Below, in pieces: positions 1 through 7,355 of a stretch of 34,932 nucleotides of DNA (positions are counted from its first letter, which is position 1; each line of letters begins with the position of its first letter). The DNA comes from Acidobacteriota bacterium. GTDB lineage: Bacteria > Acidobacteriota > Terriglobia > Acidiferrales > UBA7541. A program made the position numbers and the translations under genes. The stretch lies in assembly GCA_013286465.1 (NCBI GenBank), contig JABDFR010000029.1, positions 1 to 34,932 of the forward strand, read 5' to 3'. The notes under the pieces were generated by a model, which saw nothing but the letters and a program-made list of their open reading frames with translations, searched no databases and had not been told where the DNA came from.

Positions 1-78
1 GTGATGCCGCAAAAATCCACGGATTTTTACCCGAAGCTGTTGAGCGGATTAGTGATTTATCGGTTAGACGAAAAGTAG
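1..78 (+). CDS. C-terminal end of an unidentified protein (partial)
   Basis: Frame 1 is open from the first base and ends at a TAG at 76-78, giving a 25-residue tail that includes KSTDFYPKLLSGL. The tail is too short to assign a family. Coding is inferred only from the open frame, the plausible composition and the repeat that follows directly. The TAG belongs to the first bases (GTAGCGCC) of that repeat. The frame could be open by chance. Confidence 0.3.
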   Translation: MMPQKSTDFYPKLLSGLVIYRLDEK

Positions 79-108
79 CGCCGGCGTCCCGGCCGGCATC
101 TTGCGAGC
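75..108 (+). repeat. REP-like palindromic repeat, GTAGCGCC family
   Basis: A 34-bp copy of the commonest repeat family in the window. Its core is GCCGGC, six or seven spacer bases, GCCGGC, followed by ATCTTGCGAGC. The hairpin core and its position at the 3' end of a reading frame are typical of REP elements. Other copies lie at 2207, 2342 (inverted), 10960, 11040, 11178 (inverted), 17790, 22788, 22878 and 26982, and inside each 90-bp unit at 161-430. Confidence 0.8.
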
Positions 109-160
109 AAGAAAATAGCTGAGTGCAATAGTCACGCCCGGACTCACCGAACACTTACAG

Positions 161-430
161 GAACGAATTGTGTTTTGCGCGCCGAACGTATGGGTGGGAT
201 GTAACGTACGATAAGTTCATAAGATGCCGGCGGGGACGCCAGCGCTACTTGGACGAATGGTGTTTTGCGAGCGGAACGAGTGGGTGGGATGGAACGTACT
301 ATGAGGCCGTAAGATGCCGGCGGGGACGCCAGCGCTACTCGGACGAATGGTGTTTTGCGCGCCGAACGAATGGATATGCTAGAACGTACGATGAGGTCGT
401 AAGATGCCGGCAGGGACGCCGGCGCTACTT
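161..430. repeat. Three tandem copies of a 90-bp repeat
   Basis: The units run 161-250, 251-340 and 341-430. TGTTTTGCG recurs at 171, 261 and 351, a period of exactly 90. Each unit starts with GGACGAATGGTGTTTTGCG or a close variant, holds a GAACG...GGAACGTACGATGAGG segment, and ends with an inverted REP-like element (AAGATGCCGGC.GGGACGCC.GCGCTAC). Because 90 is divisible by three, long open frames cross the array on both strands, but their composition does not look coding. Unit-to-unit differences are point changes, so the array has begun to diverge. It probably arose by tandem duplication around a REP copy. Confidence 0.9.
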
Positions 431-467
431 GGCGTCCGCCGAAGCGGACGCCCAAGCAGCGAAGAAT

Positions 468-821
468 TTATGCAGTAGCGGAGAAGCTGGCGACGGCCGC
501 GGTATCGCTGTCGAACACGTCGAACACCGTCATCAGCTTGGTGACTTGCAGCACTTCCTTGAACTTCGATCCCAAATTAGCGAGCTTTAGCGTGGCGCCT
601 TGCGAGCGCGCGCTATGGAATGTGGCCACCAGCGTCCCGAGTCCGGCGCTATCGATATAAGTGACATTCGCCAAATTCAGCACAATCTTCTTCTTCCCCG
701 CCGCCATTAGCGCCTTCACGCGCTCGCGGAACGCGTTACTCTCCTCGCCGAGCACAATGCGCCCGTCGATATCGAGAACAGTAACGCCATTCACATCATG
801 ATCGGTTATTCGCAGTGCCAC
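468..821 (-). CDS. STAS-domain anti-sigma factor antagonist
   Basis: A 117-aa single-domain STAS protein of the SpoIIAA/RsbV type. Family role: it binds an anti-sigma kinase, and phosphorylation of a conserved serine controls the partner switch. Visible support: the N-terminal strand VTVLDIDGRIVLGEES, the central KKIVLNLANVTYIDSAGLG with S58 in the phosphorylation position, and the closing helix KEVLQVTKLMTVFDVFDS. The start is GTG at 821, preceded by AGGAGG at ideal spacing. It lies 64 bp downstream of the small zinc-ribbon gene on the same strand and may share its transcript. No cognate kinase is in the window, so the regulated sigma factor is unknown. Confidence 0.9.
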   Translation of the reverse strand: MALRITDHDVNGVTVLDIDGRIVLGEESNAFRERVKALMAAGKKKIVLNLANVTYIDSAGLGTLVATFHSARSQGATLKLANLGSKFKEVLQVTKLMTVFDVFDSDTAAVASFSATA

Positions 822-885
822 GTTTTCGCCTCCTGAAATCCGACACGTCTAAGATACCTAAGCGCTATTTATGCAGAAGCGGGCT

Positions 886-1065
886 TCAGTAGAAGTCCGA
901 ACACGACATGTAGTAGCCGCAAATCGCGCAAATCATCTTGCAGCTTCGCGCCGTCAATTTCGACGAGCAGCGCGGGCAATACTCGGACGCTTCCTCAACC
1001 CGTGGCGCAGCCGATCCCCGAGGAACCTCCCCGCTGCCGTCCGATGCCCGTTTCGAAGGTTCCAT
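886..1065 (-). CDS. Small zinc-ribbon protein (59 aa)
   Basis: A short reading frame from an ATG at 1065 to a TGA at 886. After a variable polar N-terminus of about 28 residues comes a compact Cys-rich block: EYCPRCSSKL, then CKMICAICGYYMSCSDFY at the extreme C-terminus. Cysteines fall at about 30, 33, 42, 46, 49 and 55, so a zinc ribbon formed by C30-x2-C33 and C46-x2-C49 is plausible. I recall similar C-terminal blocks (CxxCGYxxSCSDFY) in small proteins of Acidobacteriota and other phyla, with no known function. The STAS gene follows 64 bp downstream and a sigma70-like promoter lies just upstream. Function is unknown; nucleic-acid or protein contact is a guess. Confidence 0.75.
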   Translation of the reverse strand: MEPSKRASDGSGEVPRGSAAPRVEEASEYCPRCSSKLTARSCKMICAICGYYMSCSDFY

Positions 1066-1088
1066 CCCAGCCGCCCCGCAGCGCGACG

Positions 1089-1116
1089 TTTATAACATAT
1101 TCACGACAAACGGCAA
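1089..1116 (-). promoter_or_regulatory. Predicted sigma70-type promoter for zinc-ribbon and STAS genes
   Basis: On the minus strand TTGCCG (1116-1111), a 16-bp spacer and TATAAA (1094-1089) precede the ATG at 1065 by about 24 bases. The gap to the divergent gene at 1304 otherwise holds nothing recognisable apart from a GAGGGA ribosome site just before that gene. Confidence 0.45.
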
Positions 1117-1303
1117 AGCAAGCCAACTACGTTGGCGGCGTGCCGGCTTCTTACTACGCACACACTCTCACCCACAACAACAGACACCAATCACTCCCCA
1201 AAGGTGCCCAAAAATAGCGCACCTCTTCCCGCCTGCGAGAGAGTAGAATCCGCTGCAACCGCATACATAGCTAGAGCGTCAGATAACATAGAGGGACAGG
1301 CCC

Positions 1304-2206
1304 ATGAGTAAAATCACTAAATTCGCGTTTCTGCTGGGGGCATCAGCAGCACTTTCAATAACTGCCGCAGCGCAGCAGCGAGGCGCAGCCGTAACCGGCG
1401 CCGCAGCTCCGGCAGCAGCCCCAGCCGCCGCGCCAACCGCCAGAGTCTCTCATCCAGCCCCGACGACAGGCCAAGTTTCCGCCCACTCGCATCACGTAGC
1501 ACCGTCAGGCGGCCGCGCCTCAGGAACCGCGCATCGCATAGCGGGAACCGCAAACAGCACCACCGAAACCGCCGCCGCCCCGCAAAACGCAACGCCCAAC
1601 GTAGTGGTAGTCCCGGCAGATTCCGGCATCACGCTACAAGATTTGACGAACCAAGCCCCAGGCCTCGGCTTCGATTACGAACACCTGGCAGCCATCAGCG
1701 GCAATCTCGCAGAAAAAGCCCTGATTGATCCAGCCACAATGGAAGAGCTTGCGCTGGCCGAAAGATTCAATCGCGGCGGCGTGGGCTCATCGGCATACAT
1801 CCTCGGAGGCTACGGCTACGGCTACGGCTACGGCGGCGGAGATGTGCCGGTGGACAATGGCGATGCGCAGGATGCGCAAGCGGCCCCCGCGCCTCAGCCC
1901 GCTCCGCAAATCATCATCCTGCAGCAGCCGGCGGCCGGCGGACAGCCGACGTCTCAGAATTACGGCGGCGGCCGCGCCGCAGAGCCGCAGGCGGCGCCAG
2001 CCCATCTGCCAGAAGCGTCAGATTTCCTGTTGGTCCTGAAGAACGGCGCGATGATTTCCGCGGTGGCGTTCACGCGCCAGGGCGATCAACTAATCTACGT
2101 GACGAAAGAAGGCAATCGCCGCACCATGGCCGTGGCCACAATCGATTCCGACGCCACTTCGAAAATCAACGCAGCACGCGGCACTCCGCTCAAGCTGTCG
2201 ATTTAA
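1304..2206 (+). CDS. Secreted Ala/Pro/Gly-rich protein, unknown function
   Basis: A 300-aa exported protein. Residues 1-23 form a signal peptide (MSKITKFAFLLGASAALSIT, cleavage near AAA-Q). Residues 24-95 are low-complexity Ala/Pro/His/Ser. Residues 96-165 are a more ordered segment (VVVPADSGITLQDLTNQAPG, then helices around NLAEKALIDPATMEELALAERF). A (GY) tract from four GGCTAC hexamers (1808-1831) and an Ala/Pro/Gln stretch lead to a folded C-terminus, DFLLVLKNGAMISAVAFT...LKLSI, that looks like a small beta domain. GAGGGA before the ATG sets the start. The stop TAA is followed directly by a REP-like repeat. I recognise no family; a cell-surface or periplasmic structural role is only a guess. 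The hexamer tract may vary by slippage. Confidence 0.8.
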   Translation: MSKITKFAFLLGASAALSITAAAQQRGAAVTGAAAPAAAPAAAPTARVSHPAPTTGQVSAHSHHVAPSGGRASGTAHRIAGTANSTTETAAAPQNATPNVVVVPADSGITLQDLTNQAPGLGFDYEHLAAISGNLAEKALIDPATMEELALAERFNRGGVGSSAYILGGYGYGYGYGGGDVPVDNGDAQDAQAAPAPQPAPQIIILQQPAAGGQPTSQNYGGGRAAEPQAAPAHLPEASDFLLVLKNGAMISAVAFTRQGDQLIYVTKEGNRRTMAVATIDSDATSKINAARGTPLKLSI

Positions 2207-2375
2207 GTAGCGCCGGCGTCCCTGCCGGCATCTTGCGAGCGCGATTCAGCCACGGGCAACAATCACGCGCGGACTGAATAACTTCCTCTATTTACTGGAT
2301 AGATCCGCCCGCCCGTGATCTCGGGCATAGCGTACGTTTTTGCTCGTAAGATGCCGGCAGGGACGCCGGCGCTAC
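2207..2375. repeat. Inverted pair of REP-like repeats between convergent genes
   Basis: A plus-orientation copy (2207-2240) and an inverted copy (2342-2375) face each other over about 100 bp, forming 34-bp near-identical arms. The left arm begins at the base after the stop of the secreted-protein gene. The right arm contains the TAG stop (2372-2374) of the converging CDF gene. Each arm also folds alone through its GCCGGC core. The pair probably acts as a bidirectional transcript end or 3' stabiliser. The spacer holds no gene. Confidence 0.85.
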
Positions 2376-3331
2376 TTTGCCGGCGGCTCGGGCATGTAGA
2401 GCTGGGATTCCGATGGTAGACCGGCGCGCTCGAATTGAATTGTGGTGTGGCTGATTTGAAAATCGCGGGCTAGATTCTTGCGGATTTCATCGAGGATTCT
2501 CGCGCTTTCTTCCATGTGCATGTCGGGGATCGAAATATGGCAGGAAAGAGCGTTCAACTCTGTCCCAATCGTCCAAATGTGAATGTCGTGAACTTCCTGC
2601 ACGCGCGGGACGCCGAGGATCGTATGCGCGACGTCCTCGAGATGAATCTGCCGGGGCAATCCCTCCAGTAAAATGTGGCTACTCTCGCGTAAAATTCCCC
2701 AGCCCGACCACAAAACCATCGCGCCAATCACGATTCCGATTGCCGGATCCACCCAGAAAATGCCAGTCCAGCGAATCATCAAAGCCCCGGCAATAATCGC
2801 CACATTCGAAAGCGCATCGCCAAACGAGTGCAGCAAAATACTGCGCACATTCAAATCCCGCCGCCCGGAAACGAGCGCCAAAGTAATTCCGCCGTTCACG
2901 AGCAAAGCCAGCAGCGCCACTCCCAACATCAATCCAGTGTGGACTTCCACCGGTTTACGCAGGCGTTCAATAGCCTCAAATAAAATCACCACCGCAACTG
3001 CCGCGAGCAAAAGTGAATTCGTAAACGCCGCTAATATCCCCGCCCTGTGAAATCCGTAAGTGTGTTCTTTTGTAGGAGGCCGCAAGGCCCAGCGCCCTGC
3101 CAGCCAGGAAATAAACATCGCAGGTACATCAGTAAGGTTATGCACCGCGTCGCTAACCAGCGAAATCGAATGCCCAAAATATCCGGCAACGAATTCCGCC
3201 GCCACCAGGACCAAAGTAGCCGCAACAGCAGCGCCCAAAAACGCAGTCATCCGCGAAGAAGAAAACGCATGTGCGTGCGAGTGGGAGTGTCCGTGATGGT
3301 CATGTACTCCATCATGAGCATGCACGTGCAT
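2372..3331 (-). CDS. Cation diffusion facilitator (CDF) zinc/cobalt exporter
   Basis: A 319-aa CDF-family antiporter, expected to export Zn2+ (possibly Co2+ or Cd2+) in exchange for protons across the inner membrane. The N-terminus is His-rich (about ten His in the first 22 residues), a usual metal-sensing or buffering tail. Six membrane segments follow, starting near residue 29. The metal-site motifs are H64-x3-D68 in TM2 (DAVHNLTD) and H168-x3-D172 in TM5 (LLHSFGDALSN), the pattern of Zn-selective members such as ZitB/CzcD. The cytosolic C-terminal ferredoxin-like domain (VQEVHDIHIWTIG...ALSCHI) is complete. Length is normal. The TAG stop lies inside the adjoining REP-like repeat. No metal regulator is adjacent. 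Confidence 0.93.
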   Translation of the reverse strand: MHVHAHDGVHDHHGHSHSHAHAFSSSRMTAFLGAAVAATLVLVAAEFVAGYFGHSISLVSDAVHNLTDVPAMFISWLAGRWALRPPTKEHTYGFHRAGILAAFTNSLLLAAVAVVILFEAIERLRKPVEVHTGLMLGVALLALLVNGGITLALVSGRRDLNVRSILLHSFGDALSNVAIIAGALMIRWTGIFWVDPAIGIVIGAMVLWSGWGILRESSHILLEGLPRQIHLEDVAHTILGVPRVQEVHDIHIWTIGTELNALSCHISIPDMHMEESARILDEIRKNLARDFQISHTTIQFERAGLPSESQLYMPEPPAK

Positions 3332-3533
3332 TCTCCGATTGTAACCACAGAACGCCGCAGTTGCCTACGAGAGCGAGGCGCTGCACAAAGCCGTTAACCC
3401 AACGCACGCCCCCAGCAAATGCGATTGACTTCCATCTCCACGGGCTTCTAACATTCCATTGGGGTCATCATCGCGCGAATATTTCCAGTTCCAGCGGGAC
3501 AGCGCGAGTCCTGCAACAGCAACTCGACCCACC

Positions 3534-4727
3534 ATGGCGAACACCACCACAAAAGTAACTTTCTGGGGCGTGCGCGGCTCAACGCCCACACCCGACCGCG
3601 GCACCTGGCGCTACGGCGGCAACACCGCTTGCGTGGAAGTGGTCACCGGCGACGGCACGCGCTTCATTCTCGATTGCGGCACGGGCATGCGCCTCCTGGG
3701 CAATCGCTGGGAAGAAGAAGCCGGCCACCGCGCCATAGAAGCACATATCCTGGTAACCCACTATCACTGGGACCACATCCAAGGCATTCCGTTCTTCCAT
3801 CCCTTTTTCCAGCAGCAAAATCGCTTTCACTTTTACAGCTTCGAATCGAAATATCTCGGGCCGAATAGCCTGCGCAAAGTTCTTGAAGCGCAATTGGCCA
3901 GCCCTTATTTTCCAGTCGATCTGAGCATGCTAACCGCAGGCCGAGAATTCCGCGAAGTGGGCGGCGGCGAGCAATTCGAAATCAATGGCACGCGGGTCAC
4001 TACGCGCTGGCTAAATCACCCGCAAGGCTGCCTTGGCTACAGGCTAGACACGCCAGGCGGCTCGGTCGTTTACGCCACGGACAACGAGCCAGGCGTTCCC
4101 GAGTTCGACGAAAATCTGCGGCAGCTTGCAGCAGGCGCCGACGTACTCATCTGCGACGCCCAGTGCTCGCCGGAGCAGTTAGCCACGACGCGCAAAGGCT
4201 GGGGCCACTCGAGCTGGCTCGAATGCGTGAAACTGGCGCGGCAAGTAAAAGCCAGCAATCTATTCCTCTTCCACCACGATCCGGATTCCAACGATAAAAC
4301 GGTAGACGGCTTCCTATTCGCCGCCCGCCAGGAATTCGCCGGAACCTGGGCCGCCATGGAAGGCATGAATATCCAGCTCAACGAAAAAGGCGTAGACGTA
4401 ACCATGCGCGAATCCCGCGTAGGCCCGCGCCGCCGCCTACGTTTCGCCGCGACGGTCGCAGGAATCGGGGAAGACGGAAAGGCCTTCGAAGAAAAAGCGG
4501 TAGTACGCGACATCACCCTATACGGCGCCTATCTCTCGCTATCCAATCGCCCCGCTCTTCAATCGGAATTAAATTTAGTTATAGAAGCCAACGCGGCCGA
4601 CAATCACCCAAGCCTATTGTCGCTACGCGGCACAGTGGTCTACAGCGAAGCCGCCCCAGAAAAATACAAAACCGGCATAGGCGTCCTCTTCGTAGAAGAC
4701 GAAGAACGCGGCCGCACGCGAGACTAA
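3534..4727 (+). CDS. MBL-fold metallo-hydrolase fused to a PilZ domain
   Basis: A 397-aa two-domain cytosolic protein. Residues 7-285 are a metallo-beta-lactamase fold of the phosphodiesterase-like branch. The strand VTFWGVRGSTPTP opens it, followed by the metal motif T75-H-Y-H-W-D-H81, a later His in WLNHPQG, Asp in YATDNEP and His in LFHHDPDSND. About residues 296-390 are a PilZ-like domain with an RRRLR arginine cluster at 298-302 and a D-x-T-x-x-G turn (RDITLYGAYL), close to the classical RxxxR...[DN]xSxxG c-di-GMP site but with Thr for Ser. I infer a hydrolase whose activity or location responds to c-di-GMP; the substrate is unknown. ATG at 3534 is chosen because the MBL fold starts right after it; no strong ribosome site precedes it, and a frame-open GTG/ATG at 3459 is the alternative. 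Confidence 0.88.
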   Translation: MANTTTKVTFWGVRGSTPTPDRGTWRYGGNTACVEVVTGDGTRFILDCGTGMRLLGNRWEEEAGHRAIEAHILVTHYHWDHIQGIPFFHPFFQQQNRFHFYSFESKYLGPNSLRKVLEAQLASPYFPVDLSMLTAGREFREVGGGEQFEINGTRVTTRWLNHPQGCLGYRLDTPGGSVVYATDNEPGVPEFDENLRQLAAGADVLICDAQCSPEQLATTRKGWGHSSWLECVKLARQVKASNLFLFHHDPDSNDKTVDGFLFAARQEFAGTWAAMEGMNIQLNEKGVDVTMRESRVGPRRRLRFAATVAGIGEDGKAFEEKAVVRDITLYGAYLSLSNRPALQSELNLVIEANAADNHPSLLSLRGTVVYSEAAPEKYKTGIGVLFVEDEERGRTRD

Positions 4728-4776
4728 GGCGCGCAAGCGTCCCTCCGAACACACCCCTGAAAGGCGTCCTCCGAAC

Positions 4777-4934
4777 GTAGGGCCCGCGCTTTTATGCCGG
4801 GCCGGGCGGGATGCAACTTCAAGGCTCGATTCCGGCTCGGCGCAGATTCTCATTAGTTAGATTCCTGGTGTGCGCGGATCCGAAATTCTCCATAATTTTG
4901 CATGAAGAGGCCCGGCATAAAGCGCGGGCCCTAC
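4777..4934. repeat. MITE-like element, full copy 1
   Basis: About 158 bp with near-perfect terminal inverted repeats of roughly 25 bp: GTAGGGCCCGCGCTTTTATG at the left and its reverse complement ending CGCGGGCCCTAC at the right. The interior is AT-richer and non-coding. A conserved CTCCGAAC precedes the left end. The same arrangement recurs at 6939-7096, with a left half at 6384-6470. It fills most of the 382-bp gap 4728-5109; the remainder shows only a GAGG ribosome site for the next gene. Confidence 0.8.
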
Positions 4935-5109
4935 GGGGACGCAGACAATTTGGCCGCGCCCGACTCCGGCTTACCAGTTGACCCGCGCCCAACGATTCGA
5001 GAAACTAGTCTCGCAGGCCGGCTCATAAAATCCATTTCCTGCTCCGACGGAAATTCAGCAAACACACCGGCCGCCGCAAAATTCCGTCCAGCAGACGAGG
5101 CAAGCAACC

Positions 5110-6324
5110 ATGAGAGACGAACCAATCGGCGAACTACTCCCGCCAGCCAGACTAATGCTAACGCCGGGCCCGTCGTGCATCGACCCACGCGTCTATCGCG
5201 CCATGATGGCGCCGATGGTCGGGCATCTCGATCCGTGGTTTATGGAGATGATGACCGACGTGCAGATTCTGCTGCGCCGCGTCTTCCAAACCGATAATCG
5301 TGTCACCTACCCTCTCTCCGCCTCAGGCTCCGGCGGAATCGAAGCAGCGGTACTGAACCCGCTCGAAGCGGGTGACGACGCGATCGTCTGCGTAAATGGT
5401 GTCTTCTCCGAGCGCATGGCCGTAATCGCCGAACGCACGCCCGCCAACATAATTCGTGTGGAAGCCCCGATGGGCCGCACGGTAGATCCCGAAGATGTCC
5501 GTCGCGCCGCAAAAGGCAAAAAGCTAAAGCTGATCGGCCTGGCCCACGGCGAAACTTCCACTTCCGTGATCCAGCGTCTCGCCGACTATCGCAAGGTAGC
5601 CGATGAATTCGGCGCCCTCCTGGTCGTCGACACGGTAGCCACGCTAGCAGGCGTCCCCTTCGGCGTAGACCGCGATCGGGTAGACATCTGTTTCAGCGGC
5701 TCACAAAAAGCCATTAGCGCCCCGCCAGGCATGTCCCCAATGACGGTGAACGCCAAAGCCGAAGAAATCATCCGCGCCCGCAAAACCAAAGTGCAAAGCT
5801 GGTATTTCGATATGCAACCAGCCATGAACTATTGGGGCAAAGAGCGCCTCTACCATCACACTCCGCCAATCCCTCTCATCTACGCACTGCGCGAAGCGCT
5901 CCGATGCGTCCTCGAAGAAGGCCTGGAAGCCCGTTGGGAACGTCACGCGATCAATCAACAAGCACTAATCGCCGGCGTCGAAGCCATGGGCCTCGAACTC
6001 TTCGTCCAAAATCCGGCCGATCGTCTACCAACAGTCACGGGCGTCCGCATTCCCGAGGGCGTAGACGATCACAATGTGCGCACGCAACTACTCGATGAAT
6101 TCAATATCGAAATCGCCGGCGGCCTGGGCCCAGTGAAGGGAAAAATCTGGCGAGTCGGCCTAATGGGCTATTCCAGCCAGCGCCAGAATATTCTTCTCTT
6201 CCTGGCCGCATTCGAAAAAGTCCTGCTGGATCAGGGCTTCAGAGTCCCATCAGGTGCAGGAGTAGGCGCCGCGGTTCAGTCCTACCGCCAACCGCAGCGC
6301 GAAGAAGTAAACGTAGGAAAATAG
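5110..6324 (+). CDS. Class V aminotransferase (alanine/serine-glyoxylate aminotransferase type)
   Basis: A 404-aa PLP enzyme of fold type I, class V. It probably transfers the amino group of alanine or serine to glyoxylate or a related keto acid. The N-terminal LMLTPGPSCIDPRVYRAM is the hallmark opening of this group. The PLP-contacting Asp is D174 (LLVVDTVATLAG), and the Schiff-base lysine is K200 in SGSQKAISAPPGM. The C-terminal small domain ends with IAGGLGPVKGKIWRVGLMGY, including the substrate-binding Arg. Length is normal. Start at 5110 has GAGG about 9 bases upstream. The gene stands alone between two MITE-like elements, so pathway context is missing; phosphoserine or isocitrate-lyase-linked roles cannot be separated from sequence alone. 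Confidence 0.92.
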   Translation: MRDEPIGELLPPARLMLTPGPSCIDPRVYRAMMAPMVGHLDPWFMEMMTDVQILLRRVFQTDNRVTYPLSASGSGGIEAAVLNPLEAGDDAIVCVNGVFSERMAVIAERTPANIIRVEAPMGRTVDPEDVRRAAKGKKLKLIGLAHGETSTSVIQRLADYRKVADEFGALLVVDTVATLAGVPFGVDRDRVDICFSGSQKAISAPPGMSPMTVNAKAEEIIRARKTKVQSWYFDMQPAMNYWGKERLYHHTPPIPLIYALREALRCVLEEGLEARWERHAINQQALIAGVEAMGLELFVQNPADRLPTVTGVRIPEGVDDHNVRTQLLDEFNIEIAGGLGPVKGKIWRVGLMGYSSQRQNILLFLAAFEKVLLDQGFRVPSGAGVGAAVQSYRQPQREEVNVGK

Positions 6325-6383
6325 GTTCGCGCCACCAAGCGTGCGAATCATTCGCAGCTAGCAACGCGAAGCGCCCTCCGAAC

Positions 6384-6470
6384 GTAGGGCCCGCGCTTTA
6401 TGCCGGGCCCGGCGACATGTAAATTCAAGGCGCGATTGCGGCTAGGCGGAGATTTTCATCAATGAGATCT
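6384..6470. repeat. MITE-like element, left half only
   Basis: This copy carries the left inverted-repeat arm (GTAGGGCCCGCGCTTTATGC) and the conserved interior up to about the AGATTTTCATCAATGAG segment. The right half is missing and unique sequence follows. The next gene probably starts at 6517, so this solo half lies in its upstream region. Confidence 0.7.
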
Positions 6471-6516
6471 GGTGGTACCAGAAATACATAGTGACCCGCA
6501 AGCATCGGCACATCTC

Positions 6517-6906
6517 ATGACGACGAGTGAATCCAAAAAACCGAATCCCATCCCCAACGTCGGCGCCATGAGCGATTTCGTAGGCGCGTTCGACGTGCCC
6601 TCCAAAGTCACCGACTACACCTACCGCTGCCGCTTCTCCCACTGCTGGAACGGCATAGCCACGCGCCACGCCGACACCATGGATTGCAAATTCTTCGTCG
6701 ACGGCAAAGGGGTAGTGCTGGGTCTGGCCCACCCAGCCTTCATAAAATTCCGCGAATCGATAGGCCGCGACCTAAGCGACCGCGAAGCCAGCTACATAGC
6801 CGCCAAATATCTAAGCGAGCGCCTAGAACAAGAAGACGAGCACTCCCTATACGATGTCTCCCCCCAAGACGTAACCCGCCTAATAGAAAAACTATCCATC
6901 CGCTGA
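6517..6906 (+). CDS. Conserved-looking small soluble protein, unknown function
   Basis: A 129-aa protein I do not recognise. It reads as mixed alpha/beta: a polar start, then FDVPSKVTDYTYRCRFSHCW with two Cys, DCKFFVDGKGVVLGLAHPAF, and an acidic helical C-terminus (REASYIAAKYLSERLEQEDE...TRLIEKLSIR). No signal peptide or membrane segment is seen. The frame is open back to a GTG at 6472, but that region belongs to the MITE-like half copy, so ATG 6517 is preferred; ATG 6568 is also possible. No strong ribosome site decides it. It sits between two repeat elements as a single gene. Confidence 0.7.
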   Translation: MTTSESKKPNPIPNVGAMSDFVGAFDVPSKVTDYTYRCRFSHCWNGIATRHADTMDCKFFVDGKGVVLGLAHPAFIKFRESIGRDLSDREASYIAAKYLSERLEQEDEHSLYDVSPQDVTRLIEKLSIR

Positions 6907-6938
6907 TTCAAAATCGACGCGCAGTGTCGCCTCCGAAC

Positions 6939-7096
6939 GTAGGGCCCGTGCTTTATGCCGGGCCGGGCAACATGTAAATTCAAGACGCGATTCGGGCACG
7001 CCCCAGATTTTCGTTAGTAAGGTGGGTTGCCTTGCGCGAATGTGAGTCCTGCCGAAATCTTGCACGAAGAGGCCCGGCATAAAGCGCGGGCCCTAA
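6939..7096. repeat. MITE-like element, full copy 2
   Basis: A second complete copy of the 158-bp element at 4777: the left arm GTAGGGCCCGTGCTTTATGC and the right arm GGCATAAAGCGCGGGCCCTA are inverted repeats. The interior is similar at both ends and more divergent in the middle. CTCCGAAC again precedes the left arm. It occupies most of the gap after the 129-aa gene. Confidence 0.8.
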
Positions 7097-7108
7097 GAAA
7101 ACCGGATC

Positions 7109-7279
7109 TCAAGCATCCGAAAGCGATTCACCAAATCCCTCAACATCCTTAATCTCCCCAGCCTCCAGAATCGCCCCGCAATCCAAACATTCCACATACT
7201 TCGCATCCGCATCCTCAGCAATCACCTGCGTCCGAGCATGCTTGCAAGCCACTGGATCGTTTTTGCCCAAATCCGTCAT
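7109..7279 (-). CDS. Tiny Cys/His protein (56 aa), possible zinc site
   Basis: A short frame from ATG at 7279 to TGA near 7109; my base count leaves the stop uncertain by one base. The peptide contains ACKHARTQVIAEDADAKYV followed by ECLDCGAILEAGEIKDV, that is C-x-H early and C-x2-C later, a plausible single zinc-ribbon site. An in-frame stop lies a short way upstream of the ATG, so no longer version exists. It is divergent from the AI-2E permease gene. Codon usage and the ordered Cys/His spacing favour a real gene, but there is no convincing ribosome site and I know no characterised relative. Confidence 0.55.
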   Translation of the reverse strand: MTDLGKNDPVACKHARTQVIAEDADAKYVECLDCGAILEAGEIKDVEGFGESLSDA

Positions 7280-7321
7280 CGCAACGAAATTCTAACACTC
7301 CCCACAAAAAGCGTCGCGCCA

Positions 7322-7350
7322 TTGACAAACCCCGCGAATCTATCTATCTC
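7322..7350 (+). promoter_or_regulatory. Possible promoter giving a leaderless permease transcript
   Basis: TTGACA at 7322-7327, a 17-bp spacer and a weak -10 TATCTC at 7345-7350. Transcription would start at about 7356, which is the GTG start of the AI-2E permease, and no Shine-Dalgarno sequence is present. A leaderless mRNA would explain both. The -10 match is poor. Confidence 0.35.
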
Positions 7351-7355
7351 TCACT

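Noticed and set aside
161-430. CRISPR array
   Set aside because: The units are contiguous 90-bp repeats with no unique spacers, and there are no cas genes.
168-590. Open frames through the tandem 90-bp repeats (both strands)
   Set aside because: They exist because 90 is a multiple of three; no ribosome site, and one runs into the antisense of the STAS gene.
871-1246. Plus-strand open frames at 871-1246
   Set aside because: They are antisense to the 59-aa zinc-ribbon gene, whose Cys pattern and promoter are convincing.
4902-5297. 131-codon plus-strand open frame overlapping the aminotransferase start
   Set aside because: It begins in a MITE-like arm and has no homology-like features; the aminotransferase frame is certain.
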